From: Geobacteraceae bacterium | Lineage (GTDB): Bacteria > Desulfobacterota > Desulfuromonadia > Desulfuromonadales > BM103 | DNA: 32,348 nt | Direction of reading: 5' to 3' | Assembly (NCBI GenBank): GCA_024640545.1 | Contig: JAHEEU010000008.1 | Span: 1-32,348 of the forward strand | In this document: piece after piece, positions 16,069 to 23,623 of the stretch | How positions within the stretch are numbered: the stretch's first letter is position 1 | Layout of the letters: each line of letters starts with the position of its first letter | Notes under the pieces: model-generated | The model's input: only the letters and a program-made list of their open reading frames with translations | Database searches by the model: none | What the model was told of the DNA's origin: nothing | Position numbers and translations under genes: made by a program

Positions 16069-16617
16069 ATGAGCACCTCGACACCCCCTGACTACAAGCT
16101 CTCCATGACCCCCCTTTTTTCTGCAGGCGCGATTGCAGCAAGGGTTAAAGAGCTTGCCGCCGAGATAGACAGAGACTATCAAGGCAGAGAGATCTTGATG
16201 ATTGCCGTTCTCAAGGGCTCTTTTCTCTTTATTGCCGACCTGGTCCGAGCAGTCAAGGCCCCGGTAGTGATCGATTTCGTACGGCTCGCCAGCTACGGTT
16301 CGGCGACCCAGTCCTCCGGCATCATAGAAGTTCGCAAGGATCTTGAGATGTCGATCAAAGACAAGGATGTCCTGGTCGTCGAAGACATTGTCGACAGCGG
16401 CCTGACCCTGGAATCGCTCCGGACCATGTTGCTGAATAGAAAACCGGCCACTTTACGCATTTGTACCCTGATCGACAAGCAGGCGCAGCGTGTCACCGAT
16501 GTACCGGTCGATTATATCGGGTTCTCCATGGATGATGGGTTCATCGTCGGTTATGGGCTGGACCTCGACGAAAGATACCGTGACCTGCCCGACATCCGCG
16601 TGGTTGAGGGCGCCTGA
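16069..16617 (+). CDS. hpt: Hypoxanthine (guanine) phosphoribosyltransferase
   Basis: This 182-aa protein catalyses purine salvage, joining hypoxanthine or guanine to PRPP to give IMP or GMP. The PRPP-binding signature VLVVEDIVDSGLT is at residues about 101-113. The base-flanking region VDYIGFSMDDGFIVGYGLDL near the C-terminus carries the usual family DGFIVGYGLD motif. AVLKGSFLFIADL at 46-58 is the early conserved loop, and ASYG near 74-77 belongs to the flexible loop. Length is normal for the bacterial enzyme. The ATG at 16069 lacks a Shine-Dalgarno site and lies directly after a consensus promoter, so translation may be leaderless; an internal Met at residue 13 is an alternative start but also lacks a site. 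It is followed after 23 bp by the zinc-ribbon/DUF3426 gene, likely one transcript. Confidence 0.95.
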   Translation: MSTSTPPDYKLSMTPLFSAGAIAARVKELAAEIDRDYQGREILMIAVLKGSFLFIADLVRAVKAPVVIDFVRLASYGSATQSSGIIEVRKDLEMSIKDKDVLVVEDIVDSGLTLESLRTMLLNRKPATLRICTLIDKQAQRVTDVPVDYIGFSMDDGFIVGYGLDLDERYRDLPDIRVVEGA

Positions 16618-16640
16618 TTTACAAGCGAGGGAGTAACTGA

Positions 16641-18098
16641 ATGATCATTCAGTGTGAAGCATGCCAGACCCGTTTTCGATTAGCGGCCGAGAAGGTCAAG
16701 CCAGGCGGCACCAAGGTCCGCTGTTCCAAGTGCAAAACGATCTTCACCGTGGTTCCGCCAGCACCTGAACCGGTCGATGAAGCTGTCGATTTCGGCGCTT
16801 TCAACATGGAAAGGGTCACAGAAGACACCCCCGCCGAAGCGGTATCAGCCGCAGAGAGCCAGCGCTCGACTGAGCTTGAGTCCGATCAGGCGGCCAGCCC
16901 GCCATGGCAGCAGGAAAGTTCGACCGAAGACACCGGGTCTGAGACAGGCGGCGAGGCCGACTTCAGCGCCTTCGAAGATGAGATGGGCGGCGATGCCGGA
17001 GCGGGTCGGGAGCTTGCCGATGACTTCGCTTTTGCCGACACTCCACTTTCGACCGGGGACGCCTCGGCCGAGACAGAAACCGCGGGGCCATCAGAGTTCT
17101 CATTCGAGGATGAGGATGACGCCATGGCTTTCAACTTCGACGACACGGAGGAAGAAACCGCACCCGCCGCAACTGAAGATTTCAGGGAGCCGGACGAATT
17201 CTCCTTCGACGACGCTGCTGAGAAATGGGGCGAAGCACCGGCTGACGACGACTCGACATTCGACTTCGATGAACCGCAATTCACGAGCGACAGCTCTCCT
17301 GCGGCCGGGGCAGGGACCTCTGCCGAAGAAGGCGGACTGCATTTCGGGGAGATCGACTTTGCCGGTGATAGCGAGCCGGACACGGCAACGCATTTGCAGG
17401 CTGACGCTGACCTTGCCAAGGACAGCACGGATAGGCATGAGGAGCCTGAGCCCCATCTTCATAAGCCGCACAGCACCAAGCCCTCAGCACGTGACTACGA
17501 TCTCGAAGAGACGATTCTGACACCATCAAGGCCGCAGAAGAAGAAAAGCTCTCTGACACGCATCCTGACCCTCTTGGTATTGCTGCTGGTCGTCCTTGGT
17601 GGAGCCGCCGGCTACCTGTACATGCAAGGGGACCCTCTCAACCTGAGCACGGTCGCCCGTTACCTGCCGTTTCTGAAGGATTACCTGGGTGAGGCGCCCC
17701 CGGCTTCTCCCGGAGACCGCATCGGCATCAATATCACCGGGAGCTCTTATGTAAACGGCAAAGCCGGGCAGATGCTGGTCGTCCAGGGGGCCGCTGTCAA
17801 CAACCACACGGCGACCCGCTCAGCGATCACCATAAAGGGAGTTCTACTCGATGCCCAGGGGAAGAAACTTCTCCAGCAAACCGTTTTCTGCGGCAACAAG
17901 CTCGACGAGGCGGCCTTGAAGTCCATGCCATTTGCTGCCATTGAAGAGGCGATGAACAACCAGTTTGGCGACAGCCTTTCAAACATGAATGTCGCCGCGG
18001 GGGCGTCCATCCCCTTCACCATCGTTTTCCGCAACCTGCCTGCCGGTATCGCCAATATCAATGTTGAGGTTGTCGATTCCAAACCTGGCGCAGGTTGA
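16641..18098 (+). CDS. Zinc-ribbon (MJ0042-type) / DUF3426 single-pass membrane protein
   Basis: This 485-aa protein has GAGGGAG upstream of its ATG. Residues 1-36 are a zinc ribbon with C5/C8 and C28/C31 (MIIQCEACQTRFRL, then VRCSKCKTIF). Residues about 45-285 are strongly acidic and low-complexity, rich in Asp, Glu, Ala and Phe (for example DEFSFDDAAE). A basic KKKSS stretch precedes one membrane helix at about 304-326, and the C-terminal 140 residues form a DUF3426-like domain (ITGSSYVNGKAGQMLVVQGA). The ribbon and acidic region would be cytoplasmic and the DUF3426 domain extracytoplasmic. The architecture is common in Deltaproteobacteria-type genomes, but the role is not established. It lies behind hpt on the same strand and ends at a strong terminator. 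Confidence 0.88.
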   Translation: MIIQCEACQTRFRLAAEKVKPGGTKVRCSKCKTIFTVVPPAPEPVDEAVDFGAFNMERVTEDTPAEAVSAAESQRSTELESDQAASPPWQQESSTEDTGSETGGEADFSAFEDEMGGDAGAGRELADDFAFADTPLSTGDASAETETAGPSEFSFEDEDDAMAFNFDDTEEETAPAATEDFREPDEFSFDDAAEKWGEAPADDDSTFDFDEPQFTSDSSPAAGAGTSAEEGGLHFGEIDFAGDSEPDTATHLQADADLAKDSTDRHEEPEPHLHKPHSTKPSARDYDLEETILTPSRPQKKKSSLTRILTLLVLLLVVLGGAAGYLYMQGDPLNLSTVARYLPFLKDYLGEAPPASPGDRIGINITGSSYVNGKAGQMLVVQGAAVNNHTATRSAITIKGVLLDAQGKKLLQQTVFCGNKLDEAALKSMPFAAIEEAMNNQFGDSLSNMNVAAGASIPFTIVFRNLPAGIANINVEVVDSKPGAG

Positions 18099-18121
18099 CG
18101 CCAGCAAGGGACAAGAACAGG

Positions 18122-18158
18122 AAAAGGCCGCGCCTGGAACCCCAGGCGCGGCCTTTTT
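18122..18158. terminator. Strong intrinsic terminator between convergent genes
   Basis: AAAAGGCCGCGCCTGG (18122-18137) and CCAGGCGCGGCCTTTT (18142-18157) form a perfect 16-bp stem with a 4-nt loop and a T-run. It serves the DUF3426 gene and, with its A-run, possibly the ferredoxin from the other side. Confidence 0.88.
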
Positions 18159-18183
18159 CATTTCTGCTCTTATCCAGAGGTGC

Positions 18184-18354
18184 TTAGGGAGCTTCGATTG
18201 CGTCGACAGGGCAGCTGTCAACACAAGCACCACAGTCCGTGCAGAGTGCTGCATCGATCACGTGCTTGTCGCCCTGCTCGCTGATGGCATCAACCGGGCA
18301 AGTGTCTGCACAGGCAGCGCAATTGATACACTCGTCATTAATTGTGTAGGCCAT
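18184..18354 (-). CDS. Small 2[4Fe-4S] ferredoxin
   Basis: The start at ATG 18354 has AGGAGG eight bases upstream; the track's longer ORF is not supported. The 56-aa product, MAYTINDECINCAACADTCP onward, carries two CxxCxxCxxxCP motifs, each binding one [4Fe-4S] cluster. This is a clostridial-type low-potential bacterial ferredoxin. It is a soluble electron carrier for enzymes such as pyruvate:ferredoxin oxidoreductase, CO dehydrogenase or hydrogenases, none of which is in the window. It is divergently placed from ackA, across a 283-bp AT-rich gap. Confidence 0.96.
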   Translation of the reverse strand: MAYTINDECINCAACADTCPVDAISEQGDKHVIDAALCTDCGACVDSCPVDAIEAP

Positions 18355-18637
18355 GGGACTTACCTCCTCTTTAAAGAATTTTGTTCCGACAAACTTTGGG
18401 GATTTTACAGCAACAATCCAGCTGTGTCCAGCGCAAACAGCGCCTGGATTCACCTGAAAAAACTTGCAATTTACGACCCCATACTTTAACCTTTTGCAAC
18501 CTGTTTTATCCCTGCAAAACCCCATAAAATCTGAAGTGATTAAAATTTTTACGCAGCTGAAAAACAAGCTTTAAAACATAATTTCTTTTCTTACGTTGGA
18601 CACAACCTGGAAAAAATAACCTCGAGAGGCGGCGCTT
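18355..18637. other. AT-rich divergent intergenic region between ferredoxin and ackA
   Basis: This 283-bp gap holds the leaders of both genes. It contains an inverted repeat, AATCCAG ... CTGGATT around 18414-18456, with an inner GCGC-AAACA-GCGC hairpin, and a direct ACCCCATA repeat (near 18477 and 18521). No clear consensus promoter was found for either gene, though base composition and hexamer-like AT tracts suggest promoters on both sides. Nothing coding is supported. Confidence 0.4.
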
Positions 18638-19903
18638 ATGGATATTCTGGCACTCAACTGCGGCAGTTCATCAGTGAAATATCAGCTCTACGATTGGCAG
18701 AAAAAAGAGATCGTCGCCAAGGGGATGGTCGAAAGAGTGACGATTGGCGACTCTTTCATAATTCACGAGGTTCCCGGCCGTGACACCTATCGGGAGGAAT
18801 ACGAATGTCCCGACCACAAAGTCGCTATCCACCTGATCATCAAGATCCTGACCGACAATCACTACGGTGTCGTCAGTGACATGAGTCAGATCTCTGCCGT
18901 CGGGCACCGCGTGGTGCATGGCGGCGAGCGGTTCACCTGCTCGGTGCGGATCGACGAAGCGGTCCTCGACGCCATCAAGGCGGTCCAGCACCTGGCCCCC
19001 CTGCACAACCCGCCGAACATTTCTGGAATCGAGGCCGCCCAGTCTGTGCTTCCCGATGTTCCGCACATTGCCATATTTGACACGGCCTTTCACCAGACCA
19101 TGCCTGAGCACGCCTACATCTATCCCCTTCCATACGAATGGTACGAGAAGTACGGCGTCCGCCGCTACGGTTTCCATGGCACCAGCCATCTCTACGTATC
19201 CAAGCGAGCGGCGGTCCTGCTCGGCAAGGACCCGAAAGAGTGCAACATCATTACCATGCATATCGGCAACGGCGTGTCGCACACGGCCATCAAGAACGGC
19301 ATCTCGGTCGACACGTCCATGGGGCTGACCCCCCTCGAAGGGGCGGTCATGGGGACCCGGTGTGGTGATATCGACCCGGCCATCCCGGCGTTTATCATGG
19401 AACAGGAAGGGCTCTCTCCCAAGGAAATCGACAGTGTGCTGAACAAGAAATCAGGCATCCTTGGCATCACCGGGCAATTCACCGATCGCCGTGATGTTAT
19501 CGAGGGGGCTGAAGAGGGTGATATACGTTGTCGCCTGGCTCTCGATATCGAAGCCTACCGCCTCAAGAAGTACATTGGCTCATACGCTGCGGCAACGGGC
19601 GGCATCGACGCCGTGGTGTTCACGGCCGGCGTCGGTGAAATGGGTTGGCTGATTCGCGAGAAGGCGCTTGAAGGGCTGGAGTTCATGGGCATCATCCTCG
19701 ACAGGGAGAAAAACCGCAACACCATGACCCGCAAAGCCGAGACCATGATCACCACCCCCGACTCGCCGGTCAAGGTTTTCGTTATCCCGACCGACGAGGA
19801 GCTGGTTTTCACCGAGGACGTTGTGGCCATCCTCGAAGGGACCTATACCGACCATATGAACTTCAAGTACAGCTTTGCTTCGCAGGACTTTCAGCGCGGC
19901 TAG
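18638..19903 (+). CDS. ackA: Acetate kinase
   Basis: This 421-aa enzyme interconverts acetyl-phosphate + ADP and acetate + ATP. Family motifs are MDILALNCGSSSVKYQLYDW at the start, GHRVVHGGE near 88-96, FDTAFHQTMP near 148-157, RRYGFHGTSHLYV near 175-187, ITMHIGNGVSHTAI, and the MGTRCGDIDPAI segment near 245. Length is normal. The ribosome-binding site is GAGAGG before the ATG. It is not next to pta, as is usual, but separated by a coiled-coil gene and pointing the other way. It ends at a strong hairpin terminator. With Pta it would run substrate-level phosphorylation or acetate activation. Confidence 0.97.
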   Translation: MDILALNCGSSSVKYQLYDWQKKEIVAKGMVERVTIGDSFIIHEVPGRDTYREEYECPDHKVAIHLIIKILTDNHYGVVSDMSQISAVGHRVVHGGERFTCSVRIDEAVLDAIKAVQHLAPLHNPPNISGIEAAQSVLPDVPHIAIFDTAFHQTMPEHAYIYPLPYEWYEKYGVRRYGFHGTSHLYVSKRAAVLLGKDPKECNIITMHIGNGVSHTAIKNGISVDTSMGLTPLEGAVMGTRCGDIDPAIPAFIMEQEGLSPKEIDSVLNKKSGILGITGQFTDRRDVIEGAEEGDIRCRLALDIEAYRLKKYIGSYAAATGGIDAVVFTAGVGEMGWLIREKALEGLEFMGIILDREKNRNTMTRKAETMITTPDSPVKVFVIPTDEELVFTEDVVAILEGTYTDHMNFKYSFASQDFQRG

Positions 19904-19955
19904 CCATTCGCCCGGTCTCGACCGAGGCCCGGGGGACGGACGTCCACAATCATCG

Positions 19956-20002
19956 GAGAAACAAGCCAAGGCCGGGACATCCCCGGCCTTGGCTTGTTTC
20001 TC
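19956..20002. terminator. 21-bp perfect hairpin terminator after ackA
   Basis: GAGAAACAAGCCAAGGCCGGG (19956-19976) pairs perfectly with the segment 19982-20002 around a 5-nt loop. Its stem has A/T-rich ends on both sides, so it can serve ackA (+) and the coiled-coil gene (-), which converge here. Confidence 0.85.
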
Positions 20003-20068
20003 GCGGCCAGTCTTCCGGTCTGTACCTGGACCTTTGCTTCGCGGGCAAAACCGGCGGGGAAAAAGCCG

Positions 20069-22333
20069 TCAAGCTTCCTGAAAATAGCTCTTCAGAGCGC
20101 TTGCGATATTCTCTGCTGCAATCTCCTCCATTTCAAAACCGCTTTTTTTCAGGAAGTTCAAACCTTCAGCAATGGTCTTCTGCAGCGAGGTCTCATCACT
20201 GGGCATGCTGGTCGGCACGCTGACGAGGGTGTGCTTGGTCTTTTTCAGGCGATAGAGCAGGTAGAGTTTTTTCTGCCCTGCGAGGTCCAGCGCGACCAGA
20301 TAGACCATGCAGTATTGGGACGGGTAGCCTTCGAGAGAGATCTGCACGTTAAAAGCCGACTCCCACGCCTTGTAAACCTGCTTGGTCGAAGCGCAGGGCA
20401 GCCCGGGCAGATCCCAGTCGGGGTGAAAGAGAGCACCTTTCTTGGGAGCCGGGCGCAACTCGTGAGGCAAAGGCCGGGATGCAGCTTTCTGCCGGGGCTC
20501 CACAGCCGGTTCGGCCTCCGCAACAGGCTCGGCAGCGTGCCTTTCCCGGCTTTCCGCCTGGGACGGCGACTCGGCAGATTTCCGCTCGGCAAGCTGCTGT
20601 TCAGCCTCTGCAAGAGCCCTGGCCAGCCGGCCCTGCTCCGCACGTTCCCGTTCGAGCCGTTCTACCGCAGATTGCAGTTGCTCCTGAAGCGCCTGCAACT
20701 CTGACTTGCCACTCGCTGCAGTTGCCTGGGCGGATGATTCCCTGGCCGCAGCCTGGCGAAGCGCCTCTTCGAGGGCGTCGATCTGCTCGCGTGCTAGGTG
20801 AAGCGCAGTTTCCAGCTTTTCCTGAGCTTGCCTTTCCAGGTCGAGCAGTTCAGCTTGCCTGTGCAGCTCCGCTGCAAGGGCTTCGATCTCGGCAGCAGTC
20901 TCCGGGGGGCCGGCCGCTTCAGCTATGCGCTCTTCAGCATCTTCTACCGCCCGGGCTAGAGACTTTTTCAACGCCTTGATGCGCTTTTCATTCTGCGCCG
21001 TAGACTCCTCCAGGTGCCGGCGAAGTTGACATTCCTGGTCATACTCATCACGGGCTTTCGTGAGGTCACTGGTGAGCTGCAGATTCCGTTCAGTCAGGTC
21101 GGCCACCTGGTCTGCCAGTCCGGAGCTGTCCCGGTCCAGGGTCTCGCCCTGCTCGACCGCAGCGGCCAGCTCCCTCTCAAGCTCCTCGTTGCGGCCGAGG
21201 GTTTCGTGCAAAGCCTGCCGAACTTCGTCAAGCTGCGTCCGGGCGTCCTCTGTCGCTTCTACAACATCATCTTGGCGACCGGCCTGATCCCTGGTATCGG
21301 CGAGTTCCTTGTCGAGGACTTCGATACGCAATTCGGCCGCCTTGAGGTCTTCGTCCAGGCGGGCTTTCTCAGCCTGCTCTTCGGCCAGCTGCGCCTGAGC
21401 GGTCTCAAGGGATCGACTGGCTTCCTGCAGCTCAGCCTCCAACCCTGCAGTACGCTCATGTGCCACATTGCTGTCCGACACCAGCTGCTGTCGCTCTGCC
21501 AGCGCCGTTGCCGCCTCCTGTTGCACGGATTCCAGTGTACCGCTGAGCTCCTTGACCTGCTTCTGGAGTTGCGCGTTGTTGCGTTTCTGCTTTAACGCTT
21601 TCGCGGAGAGGGTTTCCATCTCCACCAGACTAGCTTCGAGCTCCTGGATACGTTTTTCAGCCGCAGAGGTAATCGACTCACAGATCTCCCTTTGACGGCG
21701 TTCAGCTTCACCAAGAGCCTCGGCCGCGGCCGCCCGTTCCGCCAGTTCATGGACCTGGTCGCGGAGAGCCCGAAGGTCAGCCGCGGCGGCCTCAGCCGGC
21801 TCAAGCAGTTCCTCAAGAAACTGTCTTAATTCCAGGACGCGTTCGTCCTGGCGCGTTTCGCCTCGCAGCCTGTTGGCCGCCTTTTTACCCGCAGCACTGT
21901 CAGGAGCTTTGTCGTGAGTGGCCTGCAGGTCGGCCAGCAGCCGCGCCCTGTCCTGCCGCTGCTTACGGGCTTCGCCAGGCGTTGCCAGACCGGGGAGGTC
22001 CCGCAGAACGACTTCCTGCATGGCCGGGCTCAATTTCAGATTGACATCCTCAAGGTGGAAACCGAGCTGGGCGAGGATCTCTTGGCCATTTTGCCAGATT
22101 GCCTCGGCATCACTGCCCGAGACGGTATAGACCAGGGTCCTTTTGAGGGCTTTGGCATGAAAGGCAATCAGGCATCGTTGAGTCGAATTGTCCAGGTAAT
22201 TGCACAGGGCACTATGAATCTCGAATGCTTCGCGTTCCGGGTCGCCGACAATCACGGGGCCCTTGGACCGACAGAGCTGTTTGATCGCTTGCGCTTCGAC
22301 TTCGAGCAAGCCTTCGTGATCGAAGATGAGCAT
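20069..22333 (-). CDS. Long coiled-coil protein of unknown function
   Basis: The start was set at ATG 22333 (MLIFDHEGLLEVEAQAIKQL), which has GGGGGTG upstream; the track's extra N-terminus overlaps the preceding terminator and looks random. The product is about 754 aa. Residues 1 to about 110 are a compact non-coiled domain (CNYLDNSTQRCLIAFHAKAL, then TVSGSDAEAIW). Residues about 140-620 are nearly uninterrupted heptad-type, Glu/Ala/Leu/Arg-rich coiled coil, including ELREL/AELEREL-like runs. The last 110 residues form a second globular domain (LFHPDWDLPGLPCASTKQVY, then SQYCMVYLVALDL). There is no P-loop, so it is not an SMC/Rad50 ATPase. No signal peptide or membrane segment is visible. It follows pta on the same strand but beyond a hairpin. 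I do not recognise either globular domain as a named family. Confidence 0.8.
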   Translation of the reverse strand: MLIFDHEGLLEVEAQAIKQLCRSKGPVIVGDPEREAFEIHSALCNYLDNSTQRCLIAFHAKALKRTLVYTVSGSDAEAIWQNGQEILAQLGFHLEDVNLKLSPAMQEVVLRDLPGLATPGEARKQRQDRARLLADLQATHDKAPDSAAGKKAANRLRGETRQDERVLELRQFLEELLEPAEAAAADLRALRDQVHELAERAAAAEALGEAERRQREICESITSAAEKRIQELEASLVEMETLSAKALKQKRNNAQLQKQVKELSGTLESVQQEAATALAERQQLVSDSNVAHERTAGLEAELQEASRSLETAQAQLAEEQAEKARLDEDLKAAELRIEVLDKELADTRDQAGRQDDVVEATEDARTQLDEVRQALHETLGRNEELERELAAAVEQGETLDRDSSGLADQVADLTERNLQLTSDLTKARDEYDQECQLRRHLEESTAQNEKRIKALKKSLARAVEDAEERIAEAAGPPETAAEIEALAAELHRQAELLDLERQAQEKLETALHLAREQIDALEEALRQAAARESSAQATAASGKSELQALQEQLQSAVERLERERAEQGRLARALAEAEQQLAERKSAESPSQAESRERHAAEPVAEAEPAVEPRQKAASRPLPHELRPAPKKGALFHPDWDLPGLPCASTKQVYKAWESAFNVQISLEGYPSQYCMVYLVALDLAGQKKLYLLYRLKKTKHTLVSVPTSMPSDETSLQKTIAEGLNFLKKSGFEMEEIAAENIASALKSYFQEA

Positions 22334-22389
22334 GTACACCCCCAGGTTATTGCACAGACGGTCGCTGGAGACAAAATGCCATAAATTAA

Positions 22390-22417
22390 GGGCTGATAGC
22401 AAGCAAGCTGTCAGCCC
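22390..22417 (-). terminator. Hairpin between pta and the coiled-coil gene
   Basis: GGGCTGATAG (22390-22399) and CTGTCAGCCC (22408-22417) form a 10-bp stem with one G-U pair and an 8-nt loop. In the minus direction it is followed by TTAATTTAT, a moderate U-rich tail. It would stop part or all of the pta transcript before the coiled-coil gene. Confidence 0.6.
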
Positions 22418-22461
22418 TGAACACGCAAACAATAATTGGCCGATGGCCGGAGTATCTTATT

Positions 22462-23463
22462 TTAGCCCTGGGCCTGTACCGCAGTGATGGCAGCAACCGA
22501 GACGATATCATCGACGGAACAACCGCGCGAGAGATCATTCACCGGCTTGGCAAGGCCCTGGATGATCGGACCGACCGCTTCTGCCCCGGCGACGCGTTCA
22601 ACCAGTTTGTAGGCGATGTTGCCGGCATCGAGGTTGGGGAAGATCAAGGTGTTGGCCATGCCGGCGACGGCGGAACCGGGAGCCTTCTTGGCGCCGACTT
22701 TGGGGAGCAGCGCGGCATCGGCCTGGAGTTCACCATCGATCTGCAGCTGAGGGTCGAGCCCCCTGGCAATTTCAAGGGCCTTGAGGACCTTGTCGCAGTC
22801 TTCATGGCTGGCGCTCCCCTTGGTGGAGAATGAGAGCATGGCAACCCGGGCATCGACGCCGAGGAAGCTCTTGCAGCTGACGGCCGTAGACACCGCGATC
22901 TCCGCCAGAGCCTGGGCATCGGGGTTGGGGTTCACGGCGCAGTCGGCGAAGCAGAGGACACCGTTCTCGCCAAATTCGGGGCTCTTGGTCACCATCAGGA
23001 ACACCGACGACACGGTCTTCATGCCCGGTGCCGTGCCAATCACCTGGAAAGCCGCCCGCAGTACATCGCCGGTGGTGTTGTAGGCTCCGGCGACCATCCC
23101 ACCGGCATCACCTTTACGAACCATCATGGCGCCGAAAAAGAGGTTGTCGTCACCGGTCAGGGTCTCACGGGCCTGCTCCGCCGTCATCCCCTTCTTTGCA
23201 CGAAGTTTTACCAGCTCGGCAACATAAGCATCCAGCTGCGGAGCCCTGTTCGGATCGACGACAGCAACCCCGGTCAGGGAGACACCCAGTTCCCCGGCCT
23301 TGGCTTGCAGGGTGTCGGCATCACCAAGCAGAACGACTTTCGCCAAACCATCCCTGACAATCATTTCCGCTGCCTGGATCATGCGATCGTCATAGCTTTC
23401 CGGGAGGACCACCGTCTGGAGCCTGGCACGGGCTTTTGCTTTAAGCTGGTCAACGAGATGCAT
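22462..23463 (-). CDS. pta: Phosphate acetyltransferase
   Basis: The start is ATG 23463 (MHLVDQLKAKARARLQTVVL), with AGGAGG five bases upstream; the product is 333 aa, the short Pta form lacking the N-terminal DRTGG-type regulatory region. It converts acetyl-CoA + phosphate to acetyl-phosphate + CoA. Family-like segments are VVLPESYDDRMIQAAEMI, MVAGAYNTTGDVLRAAFQ, FADCAVNPNPDAQALAEIA, VAMLSFSTKGSA and ANTLIFPNLDAGNIAYKLV. It works with AckA, which lies 2.6 kb away on the opposite strand. It has a consensus promoter of its own and a hairpin after its stop. Confidence 0.96.
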   Translation of the reverse strand: MHLVDQLKAKARARLQTVVLPESYDDRMIQAAEMIVRDGLAKVVLLGDADTLQAKAGELGVSLTGVAVVDPNRAPQLDAYVAELVKLRAKKGMTAEQARETLTGDDNLFFGAMMVRKGDAGGMVAGAYNTTGDVLRAAFQVIGTAPGMKTVSSVFLMVTKSPEFGENGVLCFADCAVNPNPDAQALAEIAVSTAVSCKSFLGVDARVAMLSFSTKGSASHEDCDKVLKALEIARGLDPQLQIDGELQADAALLPKVGAKKAPGSAVAGMANTLIFPNLDAGNIAYKLVERVAGAEAVGPIIQGLAKPVNDLSRGCSVDDIVSVAAITAVQAQG

Positions 23464-23499
23464 ATTTTCCTCCTGCAAACAAGGTTTTAAGAAGTCGGA

Positions 23500-23528
23500 A
23501 ATATACCGGATGGCCTGGGTATCGTCAA
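23500..23528 (-). promoter_or_regulatory. Promoter of pta
   Basis: On the minus strand TTGACG (23528-23523) and TATATT (23505-23500) are exactly 17 bp apart, each five of six consensus bases. The leader is about 30 nt. Confidence 0.75.
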
Positions 23529-23623
23529 CTTTTTTCCCGGGCGCTTGAGTGGATGACCGGCATATTCCATGCTGGCAGTTGCAGAAGGTATTGTACTATA
23601 ATTAAATGTTTTGAAATTGAGGG

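Noticed and set aside
20069-22333. SMC/Rad50-type chromosome segregation ATPase
   Set aside because: Despite the long coiled coil, neither end shows Walker A, Walker B or the ABC signature.
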